Shown here: piece after piece, positions 57,422 to 63,600 of the stretch | How the letters are laid out: the number at the start of each line of letters is the position of its first letter | Numbering within the stretch: position 1 is the first letter of the stretch | Origin: Aliiglaciecola sp. 3_MG-2023 | GTDB taxonomy: Bacteria > Pseudomonadota > Gammaproteobacteria > Enterobacterales > Alteromonadaceae | DNA: 64,000 bases | Assembly (NCBI RefSeq): GCF_030548205.1 | Contig: NZ_JAUORV010000008.1 | Coordinates: 62,001 to 126,000, forward strand | Direction: 5' to 3' | Translations under genes and position numbers: made by a program | Notes under the pieces: generated by a model | Databases searched by the model: none | What the model was told of the DNA's origin: nothing | What the model saw: only the letters and a program-made list of their open reading frames with translations

Positions 57422-58906
57422 CTAGCGTTTAGCAAATTCCCATGGTAGCAATTGCTCGATATCGTAATGTGGCTGGCTGACCTGTTCTAGTAAGTACATC
57501 AGGTAGTCGAATGGCGTGATGCCGTTGGCTTTAGCTGTTTCGATTACGCTGTAAAGCGTGGCACTGGCTTTTGCACCCTTGGCCGTGTTGCTAAATAACC
57601 AATTTTTTCTTCCAATAACAAAGGGTTTTATTGCTCGTTCTGCACGGTTATTGTCGATGTTGAGATTGCCATCATCAATATACCGAATGAGCTTAGGCCA
57701 TTGATTGAGGCTATAAGTGATGGCTTTGCCTAATGCCGTTTTGGGCGGAACGTTATCGATGGACTTATCCAACCAGACTTTGAATTGGTTTAGCAGTGGC
57801 AAGGACTGCTGTTGTCTGATCCGCTGTTTTTCATCTGCTGATTTATCCTTAATCTGGGTGTCAATCCGGTATAGCTTCTGAATATGATTCAGCGCCCAGT
57901 TGGCTTTACCCACTTTGCCTTTTGGTTGAGCAATTTCAGCTTCTTTGAATTTACGTCTGGCGTGTGCCCAACATCCGACAAGGGTAGCCTGAGTTTGCTC
58001 ATAGCCAACATAGCCATCCACGTGCAGATAACCCGAATACCCTTCCAGATAATTCACCGCGCAACGTCCAGCACGACTATTTTGATAATCGTATAGGACG
58101 ATATTAGGTATGGTGCTGTCTTGGGACGAGTCTGTACCCGTGCAATACAGCCACATATAGCAGGTCGATTTATCTTCTTTGATAACCTTTAACGTGGTTT
58201 CATCCGCCTGAATCACCGATTGTTGCAGCATCAGTTCATGCCATCGTTCAACCAGAGGTTCGAGTAATCTGGCACACTTGATTATCCATTCCGCCATCGT
58301 TTGTCGACTCAGTTCGATCCCATATTGTTTGAACATCGCTTCTTGTCGGTAAAGCGGTAAACCATATTGGTATTTGCTGGTCACAATCTGACTTAGCAAG
58401 CTCGGTGTCGCATAGCCTTTGGGGATAACTGAATTCGGTACAGGCGCTTGTTTGATGGTGTTGCTGATACCGTCTTTTTCACACGCTCTGCATGCGTACT
58501 TAGGGCGAACATGCTCAATCACTTTAACCTGAGCAGGAATGAATTCTAGCTTCTCAGCGGTATCTTCGCCTATCTTGTGCAGTTCACCCTTGCAGCAGTC
58601 ACACACCTTATCTTCATCCGCGATATCGTGGATAACCACTTCCCGAGGCAAGTCTTTAGGCAGTGGTTTGCGCTTAGGTTTGTTGCGCGTGTACTCAATG
58701 GTTTCTTGTTCAGGGACGACAGATTCATCAATCTCTTCGGCTTCATTAAACAACTCACCTTGACCAGGATGGCCTTCACTGCCGGCTCCAAATTGCGTTT
58801 GCTGGGCAAGCCGGAATTGCTCTTCTAGAAAAGCAATCTTGGCGTCTTTTTCAGCCAGTAGTGATTCTAATTCAGCAACGCGTTGCAGTAATTGGGTATC
58901 AGTCAT
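57422..58906 (-). CDS. tnpC: IS66 transposase TnpC
   Basis: 494 residues, full length. Leucine-rich N-terminal coiled coil, zinc-finger region with CDCCKGEL and YACRACE, and a DDE transposase core: Asp in QADETTLKV, Asp in LHVDGYVGY and Glu in LYSVIETAKANG, with the conserved DNNRAERAIKPFVIGRKNW between. Intact, so the element may still move. Confidence 0.95.
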   Translation of the reverse strand: MTDTQLLQRVAELESLLAEKDAKIAFLEEQFRLAQQTQFGAGSEGHPGQGELFNEAEEIDESVVPEQETIEYTRNKPKRKPLPKDLPREVVIHDIADEDKVCDCCKGELHKIGEDTAEKLEFIPAQVKVIEHVRPKYACRACEKDGISNTIKQAPVPNSVIPKGYATPSLLSQIVTSKYQYGLPLYRQEAMFKQYGIELSRQTMAEWIIKCARLLEPLVERWHELMLQQSVIQADETTLKVIKEDKSTCYMWLYCTGTDSSQDSTIPNIVLYDYQNSRAGRCAVNYLEGYSGYLHVDGYVGYEQTQATLVGCWAHARRKFKEAEIAQPKGKVGKANWALNHIQKLYRIDTQIKDKSADEKQRIRQQQSLPLLNQFKVWLDKSIDNVPPKTALGKAITYSLNQWPKLIRYIDDGNLNIDNNRAERAIKPFVIGRKNWLFSNTAKGAKASATLYSVIETAKANGITPFDYLMYLLEQVSQPHYDIEQLLPWEFAKR

Positions 58907-58992
58907 ATCGCTATTTTACTAAATAACACCCTGATATAATTGACTTATTTTAGACCATTTGGTGATCGTTAATCGCTGCTTATGATCTGTGG

Positions 58993-59343
58993 TTATAAGC
59001 TGACAGATTGATACTGCAACGGCCTGTGACCGATGATGTCATAACCACCAAGTAACCAATTAAGTTGTTGCTCAGACAGGACTAATCGGCTTAACTGGTC
59101 ATTCGTGGGCCATTTAAAACGTTGTTTCTCCAAACGCTTATACCAAAGTGCGAAGCCCGTTTTATACCAATACAGTATCTTCAACTTATCCCGTTTCTTG
59201 TTGCTGAAGATAAACAGGGCATCCATGAATGGCGACAACTCAAGTTGCTGCTCAACCACAATAATTAAGCCATTAATCGATTTACGGAAATCTACTGCAT
59301 CAAGGTATAGATAGATATCAGAAGGATCAACAAACATCTTCAT
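58993..59343 (-). CDS. tnpB: IS66 accessory protein TnpB
   Basis: 116 residues from ATG 59343, which overlaps the tnpA stop (ATGA). Typical IS66 Orf2: DIYLYLDAVDFRKSINGL near the N-terminus and LFIFSNKKRDKLKILYWYKT in the middle. Required with TnpA for transposition of IS66 elements; the biochemical role is unclear. Not the IS200/IS605 nuclease also called TnpB. Confidence 0.94.
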   Translation of the reverse strand: MKMFVDPSDIYLYLDAVDFRKSINGLIIVVEQQLELSPFMDALFIFSNKKRDKLKILYWYKTGFALWYKRLEKQRFKWPTNDQLSRLVLSEQQLNWLLGGYDIIGHRPLQYQSVSL

Positions 59344-59651
59344 AAGGCTAAGGCTTTCATAACATCGGCCAGCCATTTAGCTTCAACAGCTTGCCCCACA
59401 TTTAAGGTTACGCCATGATAAACAACCGTCAGCGTTGGTGATGTAGATACTGGTTTTGGTTTGGGTCTAACGACTTTAACTAACTTGCCTGTTGAACGTG
59501 CTGGCCTTTTTTCAATATCGCTTTTACGTGCTGAAAAGGTTTTAAGATGAATATTGTGCTTTGCACAATATTCACGAGCAGTAACGCCACTTGATTCGTG
59601 GTCTACAAATATCGCTTTCCATTGTTCTTTCGTTCGACGCTCTCTGCGCAT
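59340..59651 (-). CDS. tnpA: IS66 accessory protein TnpA
   Basis: 103 residues with an N-terminal helix-turn-helix (WKAIFVDHESSGVTAREYCA, then KHNIH), as in IS66 Orf1. First gene of the element; its stop overlaps the tnpB start by 4 bp. Basic linker KVVRPKPKP. The C-terminal GVTLNVGQAVEAKWLADVMK matches the family's end. Confidence 0.92.
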   Translation of the reverse strand: MRRERRTKEQWKAIFVDHESSGVTAREYCAKHNIHLKTFSARKSDIEKRPARSTGKLVKVVRPKPKPVSTSPTLTVVYHGVTLNVGQAVEAKWLADVMKALAL

Positions 59652-59857
59652 AATGTCTCCGACTGAAAATCAAAAAGACATTGTGCAAGATTAAACATCT
59701 AATGGAGAGGCGGCCTTTGCTAGACGCTTACAAAAGTCCAGAATAGGTTATGAGCCGCTACAGCAAATCATAAATGTTTTAAACCGCATTCTACAAAAGA
59801 GGCAATTGGCCTACAGGTCAGTATTTATTGCACTTAAGGCAAGATTCAAACTTGTTG

Positions 59858-59877
59858 TTACTATGCATGCATAGTAA
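59858..59877. repeat. 20-bp palindrome, copy 1
   Basis: TTACTATGCATGCATAGTAA, a perfect palindrome. Confidence 0.85.
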
Positions 59878-59950
59878 TTACGTTACTATATTTGCCATTT
59901 CACTCTAGAGCATTGTTTTTAAATAACTTTCGTGATACAGATGGGCGGTG

Positions 59951-59970
59951 TTACTATGCGCTCATAGTAA
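59951..59970. repeat. 20-bp palindrome, copy 2
   Basis: TTACTATGCGCTCATAGTAA: the same 8-bp arms as copy 1 around a different 4-bp centre, 93 bp from copy 1. Conserved arms with a free centre suggest a dimeric DNA-binding protein's site. Confidence 0.85.
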
Positions 59971-60043
59971 ATACATAAAAATTGTAGAAATTATCATTGA
60001 GAAAATAGTAAGCTATTGAAATTGAATAAGTATGAAGGCTTTG

Positions 60044-60091
60044 TGAAATGAACTTATCTCGCAGTTACAATGCGGTCTTCATAATAAGTTG
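60044..60091 (+). other. attC-like site preceding cassette A
   Basis: AACTTAT (60051-60057) and ATAAGTT (60084-60090) form the outer stem, followed by the recombination point G|TT at 60091/60092. Its own cassette start cannot be found; it was probably lost next to the IS66 element. Confidence 0.55.
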
Positions 60092-60248
60092 TTATGTGAC
60101 AAGAATTTTCGACCTTAACTGGTCGAATACCATCCAGTCGGGTTACTGCCACCGAGCGACTGGGCTTAAATCTAAACTGGCAGTAAAGTCTGGACAGCTT
60201 CTTCCCGGCTCAAAATGAGACTAAGAGGCAACGTTAGAGGAAATGCCT

Positions 60249-60398
60249 ATGGCAAAATCATCTTTAGCGGGTTCAGCAAGCTTGCATCTACGGTTGGGTG
60301 CATTCGGTGGTTTGTACGCTGTTTTATCGGTTACATTTACCCCATTTGTTGCGTTCGCGCTTACACTGATGGCATCGTTTGTACTAGCTAAGCTGTGA
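60249..60398 (+). CDS. Cassette A: 49-residue membrane peptide
   Basis: Starts MAKSSLAGSASLHLRLGAFG with AGAGGAAA about 8 bp upstream of ATG 60249; an in-frame ATG at 60243 is too close to the ribosome binding site. One or two hydrophobic segments (GGLYAVLSVTFTPFVAFALT, then LMASFVLAKL) cover most of the length. The only credible gene of the cassette spanning 60092-60564. Small membrane peptides are frequent in integron cassettes; function unknown. Confidence 0.6.
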   Translation: MAKSSLAGSASLHLRLGAFGGLYAVLSVTFTPFVAFALTLMASFVLAKL

Positions 60399-60471
60399 GT
60401 TTAGGTGTGTATTCAGTACGGCTGGCACACCGCCTTCTAATAAAAGCATTTATTCTCGTAGGAGGCTGCGT

Positions 60472-60564
60472 GTCACATAACAAAGTGCTTAAGACGTTCA
60501 CTGGGACAATTACGTTGCGCGGCTTCGCCATTTTCGCGCAACATAATTGCCCCTTAGCTCAAAG
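60472..60564 (+). other. attC site of cassette A
   Basis: 93 bp. R'' box GTCACATAAC (60472-60481) is a 10/10 reverse complement of the cassette start at 60091-60100. The inner part is strongly folded: CAATTA-GTTGCGCG pairs with CGCGCAAC-ATAATTG. Ends at G60564, where the next cassette begins with TTATGTTT. A 60-codon frame over this site (60395-60577) is an artefact. Confidence 0.82.
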
Positions 60565-60577
60565 TTATGTTTCTTAA

Positions 60578-60886
60578 ATGATCGAAAAAAAATTAAAAAT
60601 GCTCTCTGAGTCGGGCATCGATTTATCGGGTCTAAAGCTTTTAGAATTTGAATTTGTTGTAGCTTCTAAAATCTGTTTAGATAAATTGTTTAAACAACTT
60701 AACGTGCAAGATGGCAGCGCAACTTTGATAAAAGGGAAATCACAAAGCGGTGGATATACTCTCAAGCTTAGAATGGAAATTTATTGCAATCCTAAACACA
60801 TTAGTGAGTGGGTATGTTTTTTTGTGAATATCGGAAGTGAATTTAATGCTATTTTGGAAAACTGGCGGATTGTCGTCAAAACATAA
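60578..60886 (+). CDS. Cassette B: RraB-like protein
   Basis: 102 residues, starting 13 bp into the cassette. The pattern resembles the RraB (ribonuclease E inhibitor) fold: an opening strand (LLEFEFVV), a helix with ASKICLDKLFKQL, a GGYTLKLRMEIYC strand, a long helix ISEWVCFFVNIGSEFNA, and a final LENWRI where RraB has the conserved Asp-Gly-Trp. The acidic motif is weak, so the assignment is tentative. If right, it could alter RNA turnover. The stop overlaps the R'' box of the cassette's attC. Confidence 0.6.
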   Translation: MIEKKLKMLSESGIDLSGLKLLEFEFVVASKICLDKLFKQLNVQDGSATLIKGKSQSGGYTLKLRMEIYCNPKHISEWVCFFVNIGSEFNAILENWRIVVKT

Positions 60887-60926
60887 AAATTAATATGCGG
60901 TTCTTTGGGTACGCATCATTTAACTG
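60878..60926 (+). other. attC site of cassette B
   Basis: 49 bp. AAACATAA (60878-60885) is the reverse complement of the cassette start TTATGTTT (60565-60572). Short imperfect stem ATATGCG / CGCATCAT; ends at G60926. Confidence 0.7.
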
Positions 60927-60937
60927 TTAGAGTCCAT

Positions 60938-61693
60938 ATGCATTTATTCTTTTTTGAAGATAATGATCAACATCACCCAGTAGATGAGTCAGGCTTTAAT
61001 AAGTTTGGTATTGTATTAAAAGAAAATATAGTTTGCTTCCTTAGCAAGAAAACAGTGGCTTATAGACCAATTAGCGAGCTTACCAGATTTCCGCACGAGT
61101 TTCGGCGTATAGAAACGGATATAAGCGAGCAAAGTATTGAAACCTTTTTTTTAGAAAATCACCAATCTCCAGATTTATTTCATCGCGGTTTCAGTGCAAT
61201 ACATAAAGGAGAATCTGATTATTTTAATAACCCTATAAAACTCCCAGTACTGGAAAGTAAAAGCTTACTTGAAAAGAATGACAAGTGGCCAATTCTTTGC
61301 AACTCAATTCAAGCTGGAGATTGGTTATGTACTTTTCAATCAAAGAGTTTTATGAGCAAAATCATATCCGCTGTCGACACAGGACCTTGGAGTCATGTTG
61401 CAATATGCTCAGGTAACGACACAATAATAGAGGCTACCACAGAAGGTTGTGTTGAACGCCCCTTAACTGTTTACGAAGGCAAATATATTCATGTTGGACT
61501 TTATAGAGGCAATTTAACTGAGCAAGAAAAGAACGAGAGCGTTCTTAGAGCGCGAAGCACAATAGGCAGCAAGTATAATTACAAAGGAGCTTTCATAGCT
61601 GGTATGCAAAAATTTCTAGATAAGCCACGATATGCTCCGACACCAGCAGACCTTATCATTTTTTCAAACGTTACATTGGTAACTTATGTGTAG
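60938..61693 (+). CDS. Cassette C: permuted-papain (YiiX/NlpC-P60-like) protein
   Basis: 251 residues from ATG 60938, 12 bp after the cassette start. The N-terminal ~120 residues are unassigned. The C-terminal domain matches permuted papain-like hydrolases: IQAGDWLCTF, then GPWSHVAICSG with the catalytic His (~153), DTIIEATTEGC with the Glu (~165), and GSKYNYKGAF. The family's nucleophile Cys-Ser should follow, but this frame ends PTPADLIIFSNVTLVTYV without it. A Cys-Ser (61633-61638) is present in the frame two bases over, so a frameshift is possible. Confidence 0.7.
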   Translation: MHLFFFEDNDQHHPVDESGFNKFGIVLKENIVCFLSKKTVAYRPISELTRFPHEFRRIETDISEQSIETFFLENHQSPDLFHRGFSAIHKGESDYFNNPIKLPVLESKSLLEKNDKWPILCNSIQAGDWLCTFQSKSFMSKIISAVDTGPWSHVAICSGNDTIIEATTEGCVERPLTVYEGKYIHVGLYRGNLTEQEKNESVLRARSTIGSKYNYKGAFIAGMQKFLDKPRYAPTPADLIIFSNVTLVTYV

Positions 61694-61694
61694 A

Positions 61695-61753
61695 GACTCT
61701 AACAAACAAATAATGGCAGACGCGCAAACAGCGCGCGCCGCATATTCGAAGCG
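61695..61753 (+). other. attC site of cassette C
   Basis: 59 bp, classic attC length. R'' GACTCTAAC is a 9/9 reverse complement of GTTAGAGTC at 60926-60934. GCGCG-rich hairpin core; ends AAGCG|TTAG at 61753/61754. Confidence 0.85.
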
Positions 61754-61765
61754 TTAGTTCCCTTT

Positions 61766-62230
61766 ATGATGTTTTTAATACCATATAATGAATTCACTGT
61801 AAAAACAGATAGAACAGCCCTAGATGTTTTGTCAGATATTAATAATCGAACGTCTAAATTTGGTGCGACCTTTTTAGGTTTTGAACCAGTAAGAGAGTTT
61901 AGAGGTGTAGTTACGGAAAATAGTTTTAAGATAGAAAAACGATTGGATTATCACAATAGTTTCAATCCACAAATTGAAGGTCATATAAAAGAATCTGAAG
62001 GAATCACAACTCTATCTGTTGTCTTGAGACTAAAAGAATTAGTTGAAGCATTTCTATTTTGTTGGATAGCAGTCTTAACAATTGTTTGCATCGGACTGTA
62101 CTTAGCAAATTCATTCCAATTCGAATTGATAGGATTCCTTTTGTTTGCGCCTTTAATTGCTGTGTTAGGTTTTTCTAGAGAAGCTTCTAAAGTTAAAGCT
62201 AGACTGATTGAGTTGGTAGAAAGTAGCTAA
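61766..62230 (+). CDS. Cassette D: two-helix membrane protein of unknown function
   Basis: 154 residues, starting 12 bp into the cassette. An N-terminal ~90-residue soluble domain (MMFLIPYNEFTVKTDRTALD, an FLGFEPVREFRG strand, RLDYHNSFNPQIEGHI) is followed by two transmembrane helices (~93-113 and ~117-137) and a short basic tail. I have a general impression of similar hypothetical proteins in integron cassettes and plasmids, but know no function. Its stop lies in the R''-like box of a degenerate attC. Confidence 0.75.
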   Translation: MMFLIPYNEFTVKTDRTALDVLSDINNRTSKFGATFLGFEPVREFRGVVTENSFKIEKRLDYHNSFNPQIEGHIKESEGITTLSVVLRLKELVEAFLFCWIAVLTIVCIGLYLANSFQFELIGFLLFAPLIAVLGFSREASKVKARLIELVESS

Positions 62231-62296
62231 CACATATGAATCTTCTTCCGTCAAATAAACAACAGGACCTTTTTTAGCTGCCGCTTGGCAGCTAAG
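62224..62296 (+). other. Degenerate attC-like site of cassette D
   Basis: GTAGCTAAC at the stop codon of cassette D matches the expected reverse complement of its cassette start at 7 of 9 positions. A perfect hairpin TTAGCTGCC-GCTT-GGCAGCTAA follows at 62274-62295. No new cassette is recognisable afterwards, so the site may be damaged. Confidence 0.45.
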
Positions 62297-62476
62297 TTGT
62301 ATTCATCAATCAGCCAAACAATCTACTTCGCTCTGTCATCGCGGCCGTTAAAATTGTTTATGGCAAACACATATAGAGGCTCTCTTATTGTGATCTAATC
62401 ACTGCCTAACTCTGTCATTCCTTTTGTTGGTCAGGGGCACTAGACATTCATCGGTTAACTTTACGAAGGCGCTATT

Positions 62477-62676
62477 CAAGTCAGATACAACACAACCCCT
62501 GATAAATGAACGGGTGCCGCCTGAGCTATTCGCGAGTGCAAATACGAGGTGAATGGCATCAATATGGATTTCTGGTTACCACGTTCTTTGTACTCTGGTT
62601 CATCAATATTCATATTGTTGAAACGCTTCACTGTATTTCTAGAAATCCCTAATTCTCTTGCTATCTTCCTTTGTGA
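62477..62676 (-). pseudogene. Fragment of an IS21-family transposase (IstA-like)
   Basis: A minus-strand frame without start codon translates to QRKIARELGISRNTVKRF, the IS21 helix-turn-helix, then EPEYKERGNQKSILMPFTSY and LHSRIAQAAPVHLSGVVLYL, the IstA linker region, and stops at TGA 62479-62477. The preceding bases hold an in-frame TGA with ATG in another frame. Only the N-terminal part remains; no istB or inverted repeats are seen. Confidence 0.7.
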
Positions 62677-62915
62677 TCATGGGCGCCCCTCAAAGGACAC
62701 CTAGTTTGGTACAAATGGATCAGAATTCAATTGATCAAGTGGCTCAGTTCTACATTGTGGTTAACACGAAAAGAAAAATACCCCAATAGCGCTCAAGGAA
62801 AATTGAATAATTTGACTATTCGGGGCAAAGTAGTGAGTATTAAAAATTACTGCATATTGTGGAAAGACACGATTGAAATAAAACGGGGCGGAACTAATAA
62901 AAATATAGTTTACCT

Positions 62916-62942
62916 GTTAAAAAACGCTCTAAAAGAGCGTTT
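62916..62942 (-). terminator. Terminator of the 75-residue membrane protein gene
   Basis: Minus-strand AAACGCTCT-TTT-AGAGCGTTT followed by TTTAAC, 15 bp after the stop codon. Confidence 0.85.
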
Positions 62943-62957
62943 AAAGTAACCGAGTTA

Positions 62958-63185
62958 TCAGTTTTTGCATTCCAAATACATTATTTTGAACACAATTTCG
63001 AATATCATACCGACCAACGCCAAAGCTAACATCTGATATTCTGACAATGGAAAGCCATCCCTTAGCTGGACTCCAAAAATCACATTTAAAACAAATAGTG
63101 CAACCATCGTCATTTTTAACACGCTAAAAAGAGCACTTGAAAATAGTAGCAATGGTTTAACGTAAGTTTCTCGTGTTGTTTTCAT
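62958..63185 (-). CDS. Small two-helix membrane protein
   Basis: 75 residues with two transmembrane helices (~10-38 and ~50-70) and short basic ends. A very good ribosome binding site (AGGAG, 8 bp before the ATG) and a terminator support a real, independently transcribed gene. No family recognised. It is oriented against the cassette genes. Confidence 0.7.
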   Translation of the reverse strand: MKTTRETYVKPLLLFSSALFSVLKMTMVALFVLNVIFGVQLRDGFPLSEYQMLALALVGMIFEIVFKIMYLECKN

Positions 63186-63566
63186 GCAGTTTTCTCCTAT
63201 TTTGACCTCTGCATAAATAACTAGGTTTACCTATAGAAAATTTTGAGTACTTGAATGGACTTCTTTTTCTTATTTAATAAACTTACAACGCAACTACCGG
63301 CTTTCTGTATGGGTAATAAATTAACATGAATAAAATTTATCCCTCCCTCACAAATCTCCCACTCGTGTGACTAAATACACATAACGGGACGCAACCAACT
63401 GCGCTCGGTTAGTCGACACACTTATAATGGCTTATTCGATGTCCTACCATTGAGAAAATGTTTAGTGAGTGAATGAAAGTAGGAATAATTCACTGGCGGT
63501 GGAACCAACAAAAATGTTTGTGAAGCCACATGTCGGCCCCGTGAGGCGCCATCCTCATGGAATAAG
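63186..63566. other. Gene-free region with a possible damaged attC
   Basis: About 380 bp. The left part must hold the promoter of the small membrane-protein gene. At 63377-63421 GACTAA and TTAGTC flank a GC-rich core with ACGCAACC...CGGTTAG; CACATAAC inside resembles an R'' box. No cassette start pairs with it, so it stays a weak attC candidate. Confidence 0.35.
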
Positions 63567-63593
63567 TCGGGCACGCAGTTAAAGCGTGCCCGA
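63567..63593 (-). terminator. Hairpin after the last gene
   Basis: Perfect 10-bp stem TCGGGCACGC / GCGTGCCCGA with a 7-nt loop, 8 bp beyond the stop of the minus-strand gene at the window end; followed by CTTATT on that strand. Confidence 0.75.
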
Positions 63594-63600
63594 TTTGCTT

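Larger units (their letters stand above)
57401..59731 (-). mobile_element. IS66-family insertion sequence (complete)
   Basis: 2331 bp with tnpA, tnpB and tnpC on one strand in the usual IS66 order. The ends share the terminal inverted repeat GTAAGCGTC (57401-57409; complement at 59723-59731). IS66 elements normally make an 8-bp target duplication; the flanks here (GCAAGATA on the left, AAAAGTCC on the right) do not match, which points to a later deletion or recombination at one side. Confidence 0.9.
59732..60043. other. Gene-free region with paired palindromes
   Basis: About 310 bp between the IS66 end and the first attC-like site. No ORF above ~35 codons. It holds two 20-bp palindromes of the form TTACTATG-N4-CATAGTAA and two half-sites (TTACTAT at 59883-59889, ATAGTAA at 60005-60011). 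Possibly what is left of a cassette whose start was removed with the IS-adjacent deletion. Confidence 0.5.
60044..62296 (+). mobile_element. Integron-like gene-cassette array without integrase (CALIN)
   Basis: Four cassettes in one orientation, each a single short gene followed by an attC-like imperfect inverted repeat. For three of them the R'' box of the attC is the exact reverse complement of the sequence at the start of the same cassette: GTCACATAAC (60472) with GTTATGTGAC (60091), AAACATAA (60878) with TTATGTTT (60565), GACTCTAAC (61695) with GTTAGAGTC (60926). That is expected only if each cassette was once circular and was inserted by IntI-type recombination. No intI gene lies in the window. 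Confidence 0.82.

Noticed and set aside
58993-59343. RNA-guided nuclease TnpB
   Set aside because: This tnpB is the IS66 accessory protein, which only shares the name with the IS200/IS605 nuclease.
60395-60577. 60-codon frame across the attC of cassette A
   Set aside because: It covers the attC hairpin and ends at the next cassette's start; frames across attC sites are usually chance.
60044-62296. CRISPR array
   Set aside because: The repeats are imperfect inverted repeats of unequal length around genes, not regularly spaced direct repeats.
62731-62949. 72-codon plus-strand frame (TTG start)
   Set aside because: No ribosome binding site; it runs through the terminator hairpin of the opposite gene and lies in a stretch of transposase debris.
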